From assembly GCA_024280855.1 (NCBI GenBank), contig JAJRPG010000005.1, positions 1 through 33,516 of the forward strand: a stretch of 33,516 bases of DNA. Direction: 5' to 3'. This stretch comes from Planctomycetota bacterium. Lineage in GTDB: Bacteria > Planctomycetota > Phycisphaerae > UBA1845. The notes beneath the pieces were generated by a model. That model was not told the DNA's origin and did not search any database. It worked only from the letters and a program-made list of their open reading frames with translations. Positions 22,956-28,818 of this stretch are shown here, in pieces (position 1 is the first letter of the stretch; each line of letters starts with the position of its first letter). The position numbers and the translations under genes are program-made.

Positions 22956-23868
22956 TGACCACTTGCTCCACTACGTTTGCCTCGTCCTCTGACGTAGTTA
23001 CTTTGCTATCAACGCGCTCTTCCACCTCGCGAGCGAGATTACGATAAAGATCGCGCACTTCGTTGGTTGTACTAACCTCACTGGAGGGCGGATCGTAATC
23101 AAATAACGATAAACACAATGTAGAAGCTTTTCCGATCACCGCACGAGACGGTACAACAGTCTCAAAGAGACCGAACCCCCCCGCTGCTTCCAAATCCTTA
23201 CCGACCTTGGCAACATAAGTCCTTTGAAGCTTACGCCGACCATCCACCTGTGACATGATTGCACCCAAAACCCGTAATGATGGATTCACATTCTTAGCGG
23301 CAATGATATCCCGCATGGACCTCCGCAAGGCATCAACGGAGAGTTTTTCAGCCGTAGATGACAAAATAAACCACTCAGCCGCCTTATAGGCCGCAATCGT
23401 TAGCGTGCCAGCATTCGGGGCTGTATCCAGGAATATAAAATCATACTTACCTGAAAGCTCTGCCAATGGTCGTCCCAGTGTATCAATTGGCGAAATGAAT
23501 TTCAATTCGCCATCTTCCTCAGCTGCCGACGCAAATTCCTTCTCAAAATTCTCTATACGACGACTGGCTGGAATGACGTGGACGTTTTTTGGCAATGTAA
23601 TCATTTCGCCCGGTCGTGACGCCCTCTCCTGCTGGCTTTCGCTAGTGACAATCACATCCTCAACAGCTTCCTGCCTCGTAAGCATATGAAACGTCCCGAC
23701 CGTCGTTAGCGGAATGTCGAATGATAGCGTCAACCCCAGATTTGAATCGAGATCAACCACTAGACATTTGCGACCTCTCTCACCCAGCGCTGCTGCCAGA
23801 TGAATAGCGTTGGTCGTTTTACATACGCCCCCTTTTTGATTTCCGATGCCGATGATGTGCGTTTTCAT
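22948..23868 (-). CDS. parA: ParA-family partition ATPase
   Basis: ATG 23868 has an AGGTGA ribosome site (23872-23877). The product has 306 aa. The deviant Walker A reads KGGVCKTT (12-19) with both signature lysines (Lys12, Lys17), followed by the switch region VVDLDSN (Asp39, Asp41) and Walker B KYDFIFLDTAPNAG. A Cys (16) stands where Gly is usual (KGGVGKTT). There is no N-terminal HTH, so autoregulation must come from its partner. ParA proteins of this kind move plasmid copies along the nucleoid by ATP-dependent DNA binding and release by the ParB-centromere complex. The first repeat block of the array begins 43 bases before the start codon. Confidence 0.93.
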   Translation of the reverse strand: MKTHIIGIGNQKGGVCKTTNAIHLAAALGERGRKCLVVDLDSNLGLTLSFDIPLTTVGTFHMLTRQEAVEDVIVTSESQQERASRPGEMITLPKNVHVIPASRRIENFEKEFASAAEEDGELKFISPIDTLGRPLAELSGKYDFIFLDTAPNAGTLTIAAYKAAEWFILSSTAEKLSVDALRRSMRDIIAAKNVNPSLRVLGAIMSQVDGRRKLQRTYVAKVGKDLEAAGGFGLFETVVPSRAVIGKASTLCLSLFDYDPPSSEVSTTNEVRDLYRNLAREVEERVDSKVTTSEDEANVVEQVVNG

Positions 23869-23910
23869 GATTCACCTATCGTCATTATAAATTTTTTTCA
23901 TCATCATTAA

Positions 23911-23984
23911 TGGCCATCTGGCCATTTTATGATATGGCTGTTATATAATAGCTACTTAGCTATATAGCTTTTTTGTAATAGCCA
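23911..23984. repeat. Centromere block 1
   Basis: Cores at 23911 TGGCCA, 23919 TGGCCA, 23935 TGGCTG, 23949 TAGCTA, 23957 TAGCTA, 23965 TAGCTT and 23979 TAGCCA. Offset 16 is degenerate (TTATGA). Confidence 0.8.
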
Positions 23985-24067
23985 TGACAAATACAACCCA
24001 TCGCAGTTCAGCTTGACACCAACCATTTGCATTGTCAATTGTAAAGACGATCAGGCCACGCGATAAA

Positions 24068-24141
24068 TAGCTAGATAGCCATTTCATGTTATAGCCGTTA
24101 TAAAATGGCCAGATGGCCAGATAGGCATTTAGAAATGGCCA
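24068..24141. repeat. Centromere block 2
   Basis: Cores at 24068 TAGCTA, 24076 TAGCCA, 24092 TAGCCG, 24106 TGGCCA, 24114 TGGCCA, 24122 TAGGCA and 24136 TGGCCA. Offset 16 is degenerate (TCATGT). Confidence 0.8.
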
Positions 24142-24224
24142 TCATGTTACGAGCGAGGATTAATCTAAAATGCTTACATCGCTTCTATTGTCGAGACTAA
24201 TAACTAATCGAGATACAATCAAGA

Positions 24225-24298
24225 TAGCCAAATGGACATCTGGCTATCTAGCTATTATATAATAGCCAACTAGCTAACTAGCCACTTTATAATAGCCA
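24225..24298. repeat. Centromere block 3 (all eight positions occupied)
   Basis: Cores at 24225 TAGCCA, 24233 TGGACA, 24241 TGGCTA, 24249 TAGCTA, 24263 TAGCCA, 24271 TAGCTA, 24279 TAGCCA and 24293 TAGCCA. This is the only block in which the offset-16 position carries a good core. Confidence 0.8.
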
Positions 24299-24380
24299 TA
24301 ACAGTTCAACCATCACATATTCAGCAGTCTCTAAATCTCTCAAGACAACAAACACCAGAGTGGTTAATTCGCGCACATAA

Positions 24381-24462
24381 TAGCCATTTGGCTATTTCAA
24401 GAAATAGCTATTAAGTGATGGCTAGATGGCTAGATGGCCTTTTTGAAATAGCCAAATAGCTA
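24381..24462. repeat. Centromere block 4 with an extra core
   Basis: Cores at 24381 TAGCCA, 24389 TGGCTA, 24405 TAGCTA, 24419 TGGCTA, 24427 TGGCTA, 24435 TGGCCT and 24449 TAGCCA, plus an additional TAGCTA at 24457 (offset 76). Weaker cores CGGCTA (24470) and TCGCCA (24478) follow up to the ribosome site of the next gene. Offset 16 is degenerate (TCAAGA). Confidence 0.8.
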
Positions 24463-24497
24463 TAACAAGCGGCTAGATCGCCATCCAGGAGCCAAAA

Positions 24498-24638
24498 ATG
24501 CGCTTGACTCACTTAGAACGAATCAACAAAATGTATGGTAGGACTGTGTACATCACTCCCATATCTCGTACCTGCGTTCCAGCAGACGGGCAGGGGGATC
24601 ATCAACAAGGAGGCGTCGACAAGAAAACCCGCCCATGA
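24498..24638 (+). CDS. Small protein of 46 aa between the centromere and rep gene
   Basis: ATG 24498 has AGGAG (24487-24491) at 6 bases, and TGA lies at 24636-24638. The product starts MRLTHLERINKMYGRTVYIT, then PISRTCVPADGQ, and ends basic. It is followed at once by a terminator-type hairpin, which supports a real transcription unit. It might be a replication-control peptide because it sits just upstream of the initiator gene. No family recognised. Confidence 0.55.
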   Translation: MRLTHLERINKMYGRTVYITPISRTCVPADGQGDHQQGGVDKKTRP

Positions 24639-24640
24639 AA

Positions 24641-24662
24641 AAACCGCCTTGCAGGGCGGTTT
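24641..24662. terminator. Hairpin terminator after the 46-aa gene
   Basis: AAACCGCC and GGCGGTTT form an 8-bp stem around TTGCAG. On the plus strand the U-run is only the TTT of the stem. On the minus strand six T follow, so it may also shield the array from minus-strand transcription. Confidence 0.65.
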
Positions 24663-24699
24663 GATCGAAAGTCGTTTCGGCGGCTACGCCGATCGCTAA

Positions 24700-24726
24700 C
24701 TCTGAGCGAATTCAACAATCTCAGAG
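24700..24726. promoter_or_regulatory. Inverted repeat upstream of the replication gene
   Basis: CTCTGAG (24700-24706) and CTCAGAG (24720-24726) are perfect 7-bp arms, 13 bases apart, about 80 bases before the start of the initiator gene. A second small stem TCGGCG-GCTA-CGCCGA lies at 24677-24692. Candidate operator for copy-number control. Confidence 0.45.
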
Positions 24727-24747
24727 TATAGCGGTCATCATCGAACG

Positions 24748-24767
24748 TCAAGACAATTTTGTCTTGA
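24748..24767 (+). promoter_or_regulatory. 20-bp perfect hairpin in the leader of the replication gene
   Basis: TCAAGACAA and TTGTCTTGA are perfect 9-bp arms with TT between. The next bases are ATGGCGGGGTTTTATTG. It lies 40 bases before ATG 24807, so it may be an attenuator, an operator of the initiator or part of the origin. Confidence 0.5.
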
Positions 24768-24806
24768 TGGCGGGGTTTTATTGCCTACGCGGAAATGGAG
24801 TTCCGC

Positions 24807-26276
24807 ATGACCGAGTTACTCACGAAGCCCCAAAACCTGCGGAGCAGGGGGGGGCAGGCACCGATTGGCATCCGCCATCAAACCATCGAGGGCGGTTTTA
24901 TCAAAATAACCGTCCATCAACTCGCCCTTATGGCGTGGATGCACCGAGAAGGGCACATTTCGCGCCGCCAATGGCGTATTTGCTTTGCCGCCTTCGAAAT
25001 GCAAGCCAGACGCCGCTACATGGAAAAGGGCCGAAAGCCTTTGTACCAAAGAGCCGAGCTTCTAAAACTGATAGGGGGGCAGGGGACCGGCATCACCGCA
25101 GACTTGAAACACCTCGCCCAAATCGGCTTATTATGTTTCACCGAGCAAAACATTGACTTGGCCGTTTCGATAGATCAAATCAAAATCGATGACATTTCCG
25201 GGTTCTGGGACATATATCAAATCATCCCCAACCGGAAACGCTCTATTCCTATTCCAAGACGAACCGTCCGTACACTAGCTATAGGCCTATCAAGGGCCAC
25301 TATGGTCACCATGACCGCACTTCTTATCCGTGCCATGTTCTGGCACAAAGAGCAGGGCAACCACCGTATTGACGGACGGGTAACACGCGGCTGGATTGCC
25401 GATATCTTCGGCGTATCGCCTCGATCCGTCACCACAGCCATGAATGAACTCATCGAAATCGGCTGGATGGATAGGGTTCCATGCACCCAATGGGAATTGA
25501 ATAAATGGGGCCAAAGATTTGTCATTCATCCCGACTGGTCGCCTGATTCGACCGCCGCACGAGAAGTGGGGGGGTTAAGCCAATCTTCCACCCCAACCCC
25601 TCAAAAAGTGAGTCAATCTTCCACCCTATTAAACAGAACGCCTTTTCCTAACGGAAAAGATATAAAAACCAGAAGACCCGAGGCTGACGCTTCGCTCCGC
25701 CCGGACCGCACTGGTGTTTTTAAGACTCAGATTTCAAAAAAAGGTTGCCTGCAAGCCAGCAGTGCTACCCAAAGGCCAAAACCGAGGCTTTCCAACGTGT
25801 TGCCAGAGGATTTACAATCAACGGACAGAATGTTGGCACTATTCCAGCAAGCTACGGAGAAAAAACTCATTGCCAACAGCGAAGCAGGGCGGCTGGATTT
25901 TGTAGCCCTGGCCGAAAGGGCCAAAACCGAAGGGGCCAATCCGCCCGCCTTGTTTTCCTGGCTTTTAAGGCATAAACGCTTTGATTACATCACCCAATCG
26001 GATGAAGAAGCTTCGCGAATTCGCCTCAAATCACTTTACCAAGACGATTCCGACGATTTACAGTCGGTCCAAGCGCCTAAATCGGAGTGTAAGCCGTTCC
26101 GGCTCACCGAGAATGAACGCTTCGTTAGGGCCTGCTTGCAAGTTTCAGGGCAGACCCGTCACGAACCTCATATCCTCGCCCATGAAGCCAAGGGATGGAG
26201 CTATGAGCAATGGGAAGCCTTCCACGAGGCCTATCAGCAGAAAGACCGAGATCGGTGGGCTAATGATGCGGAATAG
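24807..26276 (+). CDS. Probable plasmid replication initiator (winged-helix protein)
   Basis: The preferred start is ATG 24807, with TGGAG (24796-24800) at 6 bases; ATG 24795 is in frame but has no such site. The product has 489 aa. Two helix-turn-helix-like segments are visible in the N-terminal 250 residues: one around GITADLKHLAQIGLL, the other GWIADIFGVSPRSVTTAMNELIEIGWMDRV, a good winged-helix pattern. A Ser/Thr/Pro-rich linker (about 250-330) precedes a second charged helical domain ending WSYEQWEAFHEAYQQKDRDRW. The position beside par, with inverted repeats in front and parDE behind, is what one expects of a rep gene, and no other candidate exists in the window. I do not recognise a named Rep family, so a transcription regulator remains possible. 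Confidence 0.62.
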   Translation: MTELLTKPQNLRSRGGQAPIGIRHQTIEGGFIKITVHQLALMAWMHREGHISRRQWRICFAAFEMQARRRYMEKGRKPLYQRAELLKLIGGQGTGITADLKHLAQIGLLCFTEQNIDLAVSIDQIKIDDISGFWDIYQIIPNRKRSIPIPRRTVRTLAIGLSRATMVTMTALLIRAMFWHKEQGNHRIDGRVTRGWIADIFGVSPRSVTTAMNELIEIGWMDRVPCTQWELNKWGQRFVIHPDWSPDSTAAREVGGLSQSSTPTPQKVSQSSTLLNRTPFPNGKDIKTRRPEADASLRPDRTGVFKTQISKKGCLQASSATQRPKPRLSNVLPEDLQSTDRMLALFQQATEKKLIANSEAGRLDFVALAERAKTEGANPPALFSWLLRHKRFDYITQSDEEASRIRLKSLYQDDSDDLQSVQAPKSECKPFRLTENERFVRACLQVSGQTRHEPHILAHEAKGWSYEQWEAFHEAYQQKDRDRWANDAE

Positions 26277-26284
26277 TCTAGGGC

Positions 26285-26578
26285 CTACAAGTTAATATCC
26301 GGGTCCATGACCTCATGGAGTACACGCCGGACTCGAAGTTCGTCGTCGGTGAAGGTATAGAACACTACATGGTGTTCAATTCGCTTGGACCAGTATCCAG
26401 TTCGTAGGCTATCTCGCTGTTTGCCACCTTTAGGCTTACTCACGAGCTTCTGAAGGCCATTCTCAATAGCGGACAGGTATCTATCAGCTTGGGCTTCGCT
26501 CCATTGCTCGAAAGAGTAAACCCAAATGCCGATCAGGTCAGTTTCGGCGGCCTGGTCTTTGGCAAGCGTTCTAGGCAT
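26285..26578 (-). CDS. parE: ParE/RelE-superfamily toxin
   Basis: This 97-aa protein starts 8 bases inside the end of the antitoxin gene. It shows the ParE pattern: AETDLIGIWVYSFEQWSEAQADRYLSAIENGLQKL, then SLRTGYWSKRIEHHVVFYTFTDDELRVRRVLHEVMD. The final R-V-L-H strand and the preceding arginines match ParE toxins, which inhibit DNA gyrase, rather than ribosome-bound RelE nucleases. With the antitoxin it forms an addiction module that kills cells losing the plasmid. The gene is full length with no visible damage. Confidence 0.92.
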   Translation of the reverse strand: MPRTLAKDQAAETDLIGIWVYSFEQWSEAQADRYLSAIENGLQKLVSKPKGGKQRDSLRTGYWSKRIEHHVVFYTFTDDELRVRRVLHEVMDPDINL

Positions 26579-26831
26579 GTTCAGTCGTCAATCCCGCTTG
26601 TTTTCTGGCATCGCGTTTGATTTGCTCAAAATCGAGCGGACCGGCATCGCCGCTGTCTTCACCTTCAATGAGGGCCTGGCGAAGTGCCTCAACTTTTTGC
26701 TCGTGTTCTTCCAGCAGGCGAAGAGATGCGCGTATAACTTCGCTCGCATTCCCGAACCGACCGGCTTTGATTTGAGTTCCGACGAAAGTCTCAAAATGGT
26801 CGCCGAGCGTAATGCTTGTGTTCTTGGCCAT
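26571..26831 (-). CDS. parD: ParD-family antitoxin
   Basis: The 86-aa product begins with the ribbon-helix-helix of ParD (NTSITLGDHFETFVGTQIKAGRFGNASEVIRASLRLLEE). Its helical C-terminal tail (ALRQALIEGEDSGDAGPLDFEQIKRDARKQ) wraps the toxin in known pairs. GAGAGGAA precedes ATG 26831. It should neutralise ParE and repress the operon by binding the repeats in its promoter. Confidence 0.93.
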   Translation of the reverse strand: MAKNTSITLGDHFETFVGTQIKAGRFGNASEVIRASLRLLEEHEQKVEALRQALIEGEDSGDAGPLDFEQIKRDARKQAGLTTEHA

Positions 26832-26850
26832 GGCAATTCCTCTCAGTATC

Positions 26851-26887
26851 TATACCATATAGTACCAAATTAAGGTATAATTGTCAA
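26851..26887 (-). promoter_or_regulatory. parDE promoter with operator repeats
   Basis: On the minus strand TTGACA (26887-26882) and TACTAT (26864-26859) are 17 bp apart. TATACC (26851-26856) and GGTATA (26874-26879) are inverted repeats covering the -10 and the spacer, as expected for repression by the ParD RHH dimer. Confidence 0.75.
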
Positions 26888-26967
26888 GGCTGTATTGTCG
26901 GTTTTATTGAGCTAGGGGGGGTACGACCCTCAATCAGCCTGTTTTGACTGTAAGGGTGAATTCGTAT

Positions 26968-27111
26968 TCAGGCATTCGGGCGGCTATTCGATTCTTGACG
27001 AGCCTGCTGGAAAATGTCTTCGACTGTTCGGGTACTGACGCCTTTTGTTCCGGCTTCCTGGATGCGTTGGTCCAAAACCGCTTCCAGTTCTGACAGGTCT
27101 TGTTCGGTCAT
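26968..27111 (-). CDS. Small acidic helical protein of 47-53 aa
   Basis: Two starts are possible: ATG 27129 (53 aa) or ATG 27111 (47 aa). The second has AAGAGGAA just upstream and is preferred. The product MTEQDLSELEAVLDQRIQEAGTK, then STRTVEDIFQQARQ, is one charged helix plus a short second helix, similar in style to antitoxin tails or small regulators. The codons read as coding throughout. It follows the 51-aa frame on the same strand and lies behind the parDE promoter, reading towards it. Confidence 0.55.
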   Translation of the reverse strand: MTEQDLSELEAVLDQRIQEAGTKGVSTRTVEDIFQQARQESNSRPNA

Positions 27112-27142
27112 AAATTCCTCTTGTTTCATGATTTAGTCAGTC

Positions 27143-27298
27143 TCATCGCACCACTCTGGGCTTGCAAAACACCAGTCTAAACACGGAGCGAAGTTTCCGG
27201 TAGGGCTGCGGGTTGTAACCCGGCTTGTAATACGGGTTCCACAGCGGGGCTTTGACTACTTTGAATTTCGCTGTGAGTGAATTCATATCGCCAGTCAT
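27143..27298 (-). CDS. Small aromatic, basic protein of 51 aa
   Basis: The frame runs from ATG 27298 (or ATG 27286) to TGA 27143-27145. The core PLWNPYYKPGYNPQPYRKLR is rich in Tyr, Pro and Asn, with two spaced N-P units, and is unlikely to be chance sequence. No strong ribosome site is visible. It probably forms a pair with the acidic gene 14 bases downstream. Function unknown. Confidence 0.42.
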   Translation of the reverse strand: MTGDMNSLTAKFKVVKAPLWNPYYKPGYNPQPYRKLRSVFRLVFCKPRVVR

Positions 27299-27418
27299 GG
27301 CACACTCGTGGCACTGACGTCAACATCTGGTCTCGCCCCTGGTCAGCAGGAAAGTTGCGCGATGCTTCTTCCGTGTGATAGCTTGAAATATTAGGTCAAA
27401 TCAACGATGGGGGGCAAC

Positions 27419-27628
27419 ATGGGCTGGTGGGAAACAGAAGAGGGCGACGTGATCGGTGATCCGGCCCTTGATTTACTACTGGCCTTTGAACAGGCCCATG
27501 CCTGGGTAACGCCCGCTGACATGCCCCTGAAGGCTTTGGAAGCAGTTGTCTCTGAGTATCGCACTGCCCTTGGCCGCAGTCCCAGCGATTCAGAAATCAC
27601 GGCGCTACTGTCGTTTCATCGATCGTAA
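27419..27628 (+). CDS. Small acidic protein of 69 aa
   Basis: ATG 27419 (MGWWETEEGDVIGDPALDLL) is preferred, with the G-run at 27409-27414 as a possible ribosome site; ATG 27407 is in frame and adds MGGN. The product is acidic and helical (PLKALEAVVSEYRTALGRSPSDSEITALLSFHRS). A good terminator follows 28 bases after the stop, which supports a true gene. I know similar short reading frames from plasmid backbones but no function. Confidence 0.6.
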   Translation: MGWWETEEGDVIGDPALDLLLAFEQAHAWVTPADMPLKALEAVVSEYRTALGRSPSDSEITALLSFHRS

Positions 27629-27655
27629 CATTCACTGGTAATCGACCTGACGAAT

Positions 27656-27680
27656 AGCCCGCTTTTTGGCGGGCTGTTTT
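27656..27680 (+). terminator. Rho-independent terminator
   Basis: AGCCCGC (27656-27662) and GCGGGCT (27669-27675) form a perfect 7-bp stem, followed by GTTTT. It ends the 69-aa gene unit. Confidence 0.75.
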
Positions 27681-27728
27681 CATGGATGGTCTCTGCTTGG
27701 TTTTCTTATTCGTTCTCAGCGGTGCGAC

Positions 27729-27762
27729 GCCTGACCCCCGGTCACGGGGTGAGGGGCCAGGC
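27729..27762 (+). ncRNA. Structured leader of the DUF6876-like gene
   Basis: GCCTG (27729-27733) pairs with CAGGC (27758-27762) around an inner hairpin CCCCG-GTCA-CGGGG (27736-27749), followed by GCGACGGTCGC (27761-27771). The leader ends at TTGGAGA (27791-27797) before ATG 27806. Like the leaders at 13613, 21146 and 28772 it carries GGTCA next to a GC-rich stem. Confidence 0.4.
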
Positions 27763-27805
27763 GACGGTCGCCGATCCCGGAAAACCATTATTGGAGACTT
27801 TAACC

Positions 27806-28213
27806 ATGAACGAAAACAATCAACCACTAACCAAAGCGGATCTTCAACAATTCTCAGGCGATTTGGAGCGATATCGTCACTCATTTAATCGGCGCGTGAT
27901 CTATACGCCAGGTGTTAAGTTCCTGGCCGAACGCGGTGGGGCGTACTGGCTCATTGACGCCATTGCTTCTTACTACGGTAGCAGCCTGATGAACAAAGCT
28001 TTAGCTCAGGATGATCGCTTACAGTCGTTACAGTTCTGGTGTCTTACCGTTGGCACTGATAAATCGGCGGTGCTAACCATGCGGGCAGATTCCGGCGTTA
28101 AACCTGTTATTACGCAGCATATTCCGTTTACTGACTTCCCACTTGATAGCGTTGACATCTGGGCTGGCTTCGATGGTACGCACTGGACGCTTTATTTGCC
28201 TTGTGAGCATTAA
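27806..28213 (+). CDS. DUF6876-like conserved mobile-element protein
   Basis: ATG 27806 has TTGGAGA at 8 bases. The product has 135 aa with the family-type pattern DLERYRHSFNRRVIYTPGVKFLAERGGAYWLIDAIAS, then LQFWCLTVGTDKSAVLTMR, ITQHIPFTDFPLD and a final strand WTLYLPCEH. Such proteins are common on plasmids and integrative elements; their role is unknown. Length is close to the usual one and no residue stands out. A structured leader precedes it and a strong terminator follows. Confidence 0.75.
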   Translation: MNENNQPLTKADLQQFSGDLERYRHSFNRRVIYTPGVKFLAERGGAYWLIDAIASYYGSSLMNKALAQDDRLQSLQFWCLTVGTDKSAVLTMRADSGVKPVITQHIPFTDFPLDSVDIWAGFDGTHWTLYLPCEH

Positions 28214-28223
28214 CGCCTTGCCT

Positions 28224-28249
28224 GGCCCGCCCGCTGGGCGGGCCTTTTT
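28224..28249 (+). terminator. Strong rho-independent terminator
   Basis: GGCCCGCCC and GGGCGGGCC form a perfect 9-bp GC stem with a GCT loop, followed by five T, 10 bases after the DUF6876-like stop. Confidence 0.92.
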
Positions 28250-28771
28250 CACATGCTCGATGTTTTCCATGATGCGTAATTAGTTTCGATAGAATGCTTC
28301 GAATGCCCGGACTGTTCAAGTGACTTGTCTCGGCAAAATTGATCTTTATGAAAAAAAATTTCGTGAGCTAAGGTCTTACCCCACAATAATTTATCAACCA
28401 ATCCCACATGCCCAACACCGCCCAAACAACCCAAAACCCTTGACTTATCGGAGCTTGGGTATACAATATGTCAATCTAGTACGAGGAGTGGGTGTCGATC
28501 TGACGCTCCCGAGTCGTAAGTCATGCGGTGAATGTGAAGTAGTAGTAATAGTTGTTCGCTCAGCCGGAAGGGGGTTGGCTATGAACTCAAGTTATTTAGC
28601 CATTCTCCCCTCGATCAATGAAAAGATGATATCGACAATCTAAAATCTCACTTTCTTGGTGTTGAAATTTAGTAGTCGAGAATTTTCTTTTCTTTGAGCG
28701 CGGCGTAAGCCGTTGGTGTTTCTATCTATAGAGGCGTGCGATTACATTGCCCGTTTATAGAGATCATAGTT
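28250..28771. other. Gene-free stretch before the RHS gene
   Basis: I see no gene here. The 107-codon plus frame at 28320-28643 lacks a ribosome site and has mixed composition. A small hairpin CGGC-GTAA-GCCG lies at 28701-28712. The RHS promoter must be in this stretch, for example in the AT-rich part at 28640-28700, but I cannot place it. Confidence 0.4.
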
Positions 28772-28801
28772 GCAGCCGTGGTCAGGCTGCGCGCATTTTT
28801 T
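28772..28801 (+). promoter_or_regulatory. Terminator-like hairpin in the RHS leader (possible attenuator)
   Basis: GCAGCC (28772-28777) and GGCTGC (28785-28790) form a 6-bp stem with loop GTGGTCA. A T-run starts at 28796, and GGAGGG (28805-28810) with ATG 28819 follow. A terminator-like element between promoter and start codon could hold back expression. Confidence 0.5.
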
Positions 28802-28818
28802 ATTGGAGGGTTTCGATC

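Larger units (their letters stand above)
23911..24483. repeat. Centromere-like array of TRGCYA cores in four equally built blocks
   Basis: The palindromic 6-mer TRGCYA (TAGCTA, TGGCCA, TAGCCA, TGGCTA) and one-mismatch variants occur about 30 times in 570 bases, against roughly one exact copy per kilobase expected by chance. They fall in four blocks starting at 23911, 24068, 24225 and 24381, separated by spacers of 83, 83 and 82 bases that share no sequence. Inside every block the cores start at offsets 0, 8, 24, 38, 46, 54 and 68. Position and repetition next to parA identify this as the probable partition site, and it may also be the operator of the par operon. A TATAAT on the minus strand (23884-23889) lies between the array and parA. 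Confidence 0.85.

Noticed and set aside
23911-24483. CRISPR array
   Set aside because: Repeat cores are only 6 bp and variable, arranged in blocks with 8/14/16-bp offsets. There are no repeat-length direct repeats and no cas genes.
28385-28400. Second copy of the dif-like site (ATAATTTATCAAC)
   Set aside because: Only one arm is partly matched, the centre is too short and there is no inverted partner; likely chance.
28320-28643. 107-codon frame upstream of the RHS gene
   Set aside because: No ribosome site, mixed composition and no domain; probably chance.
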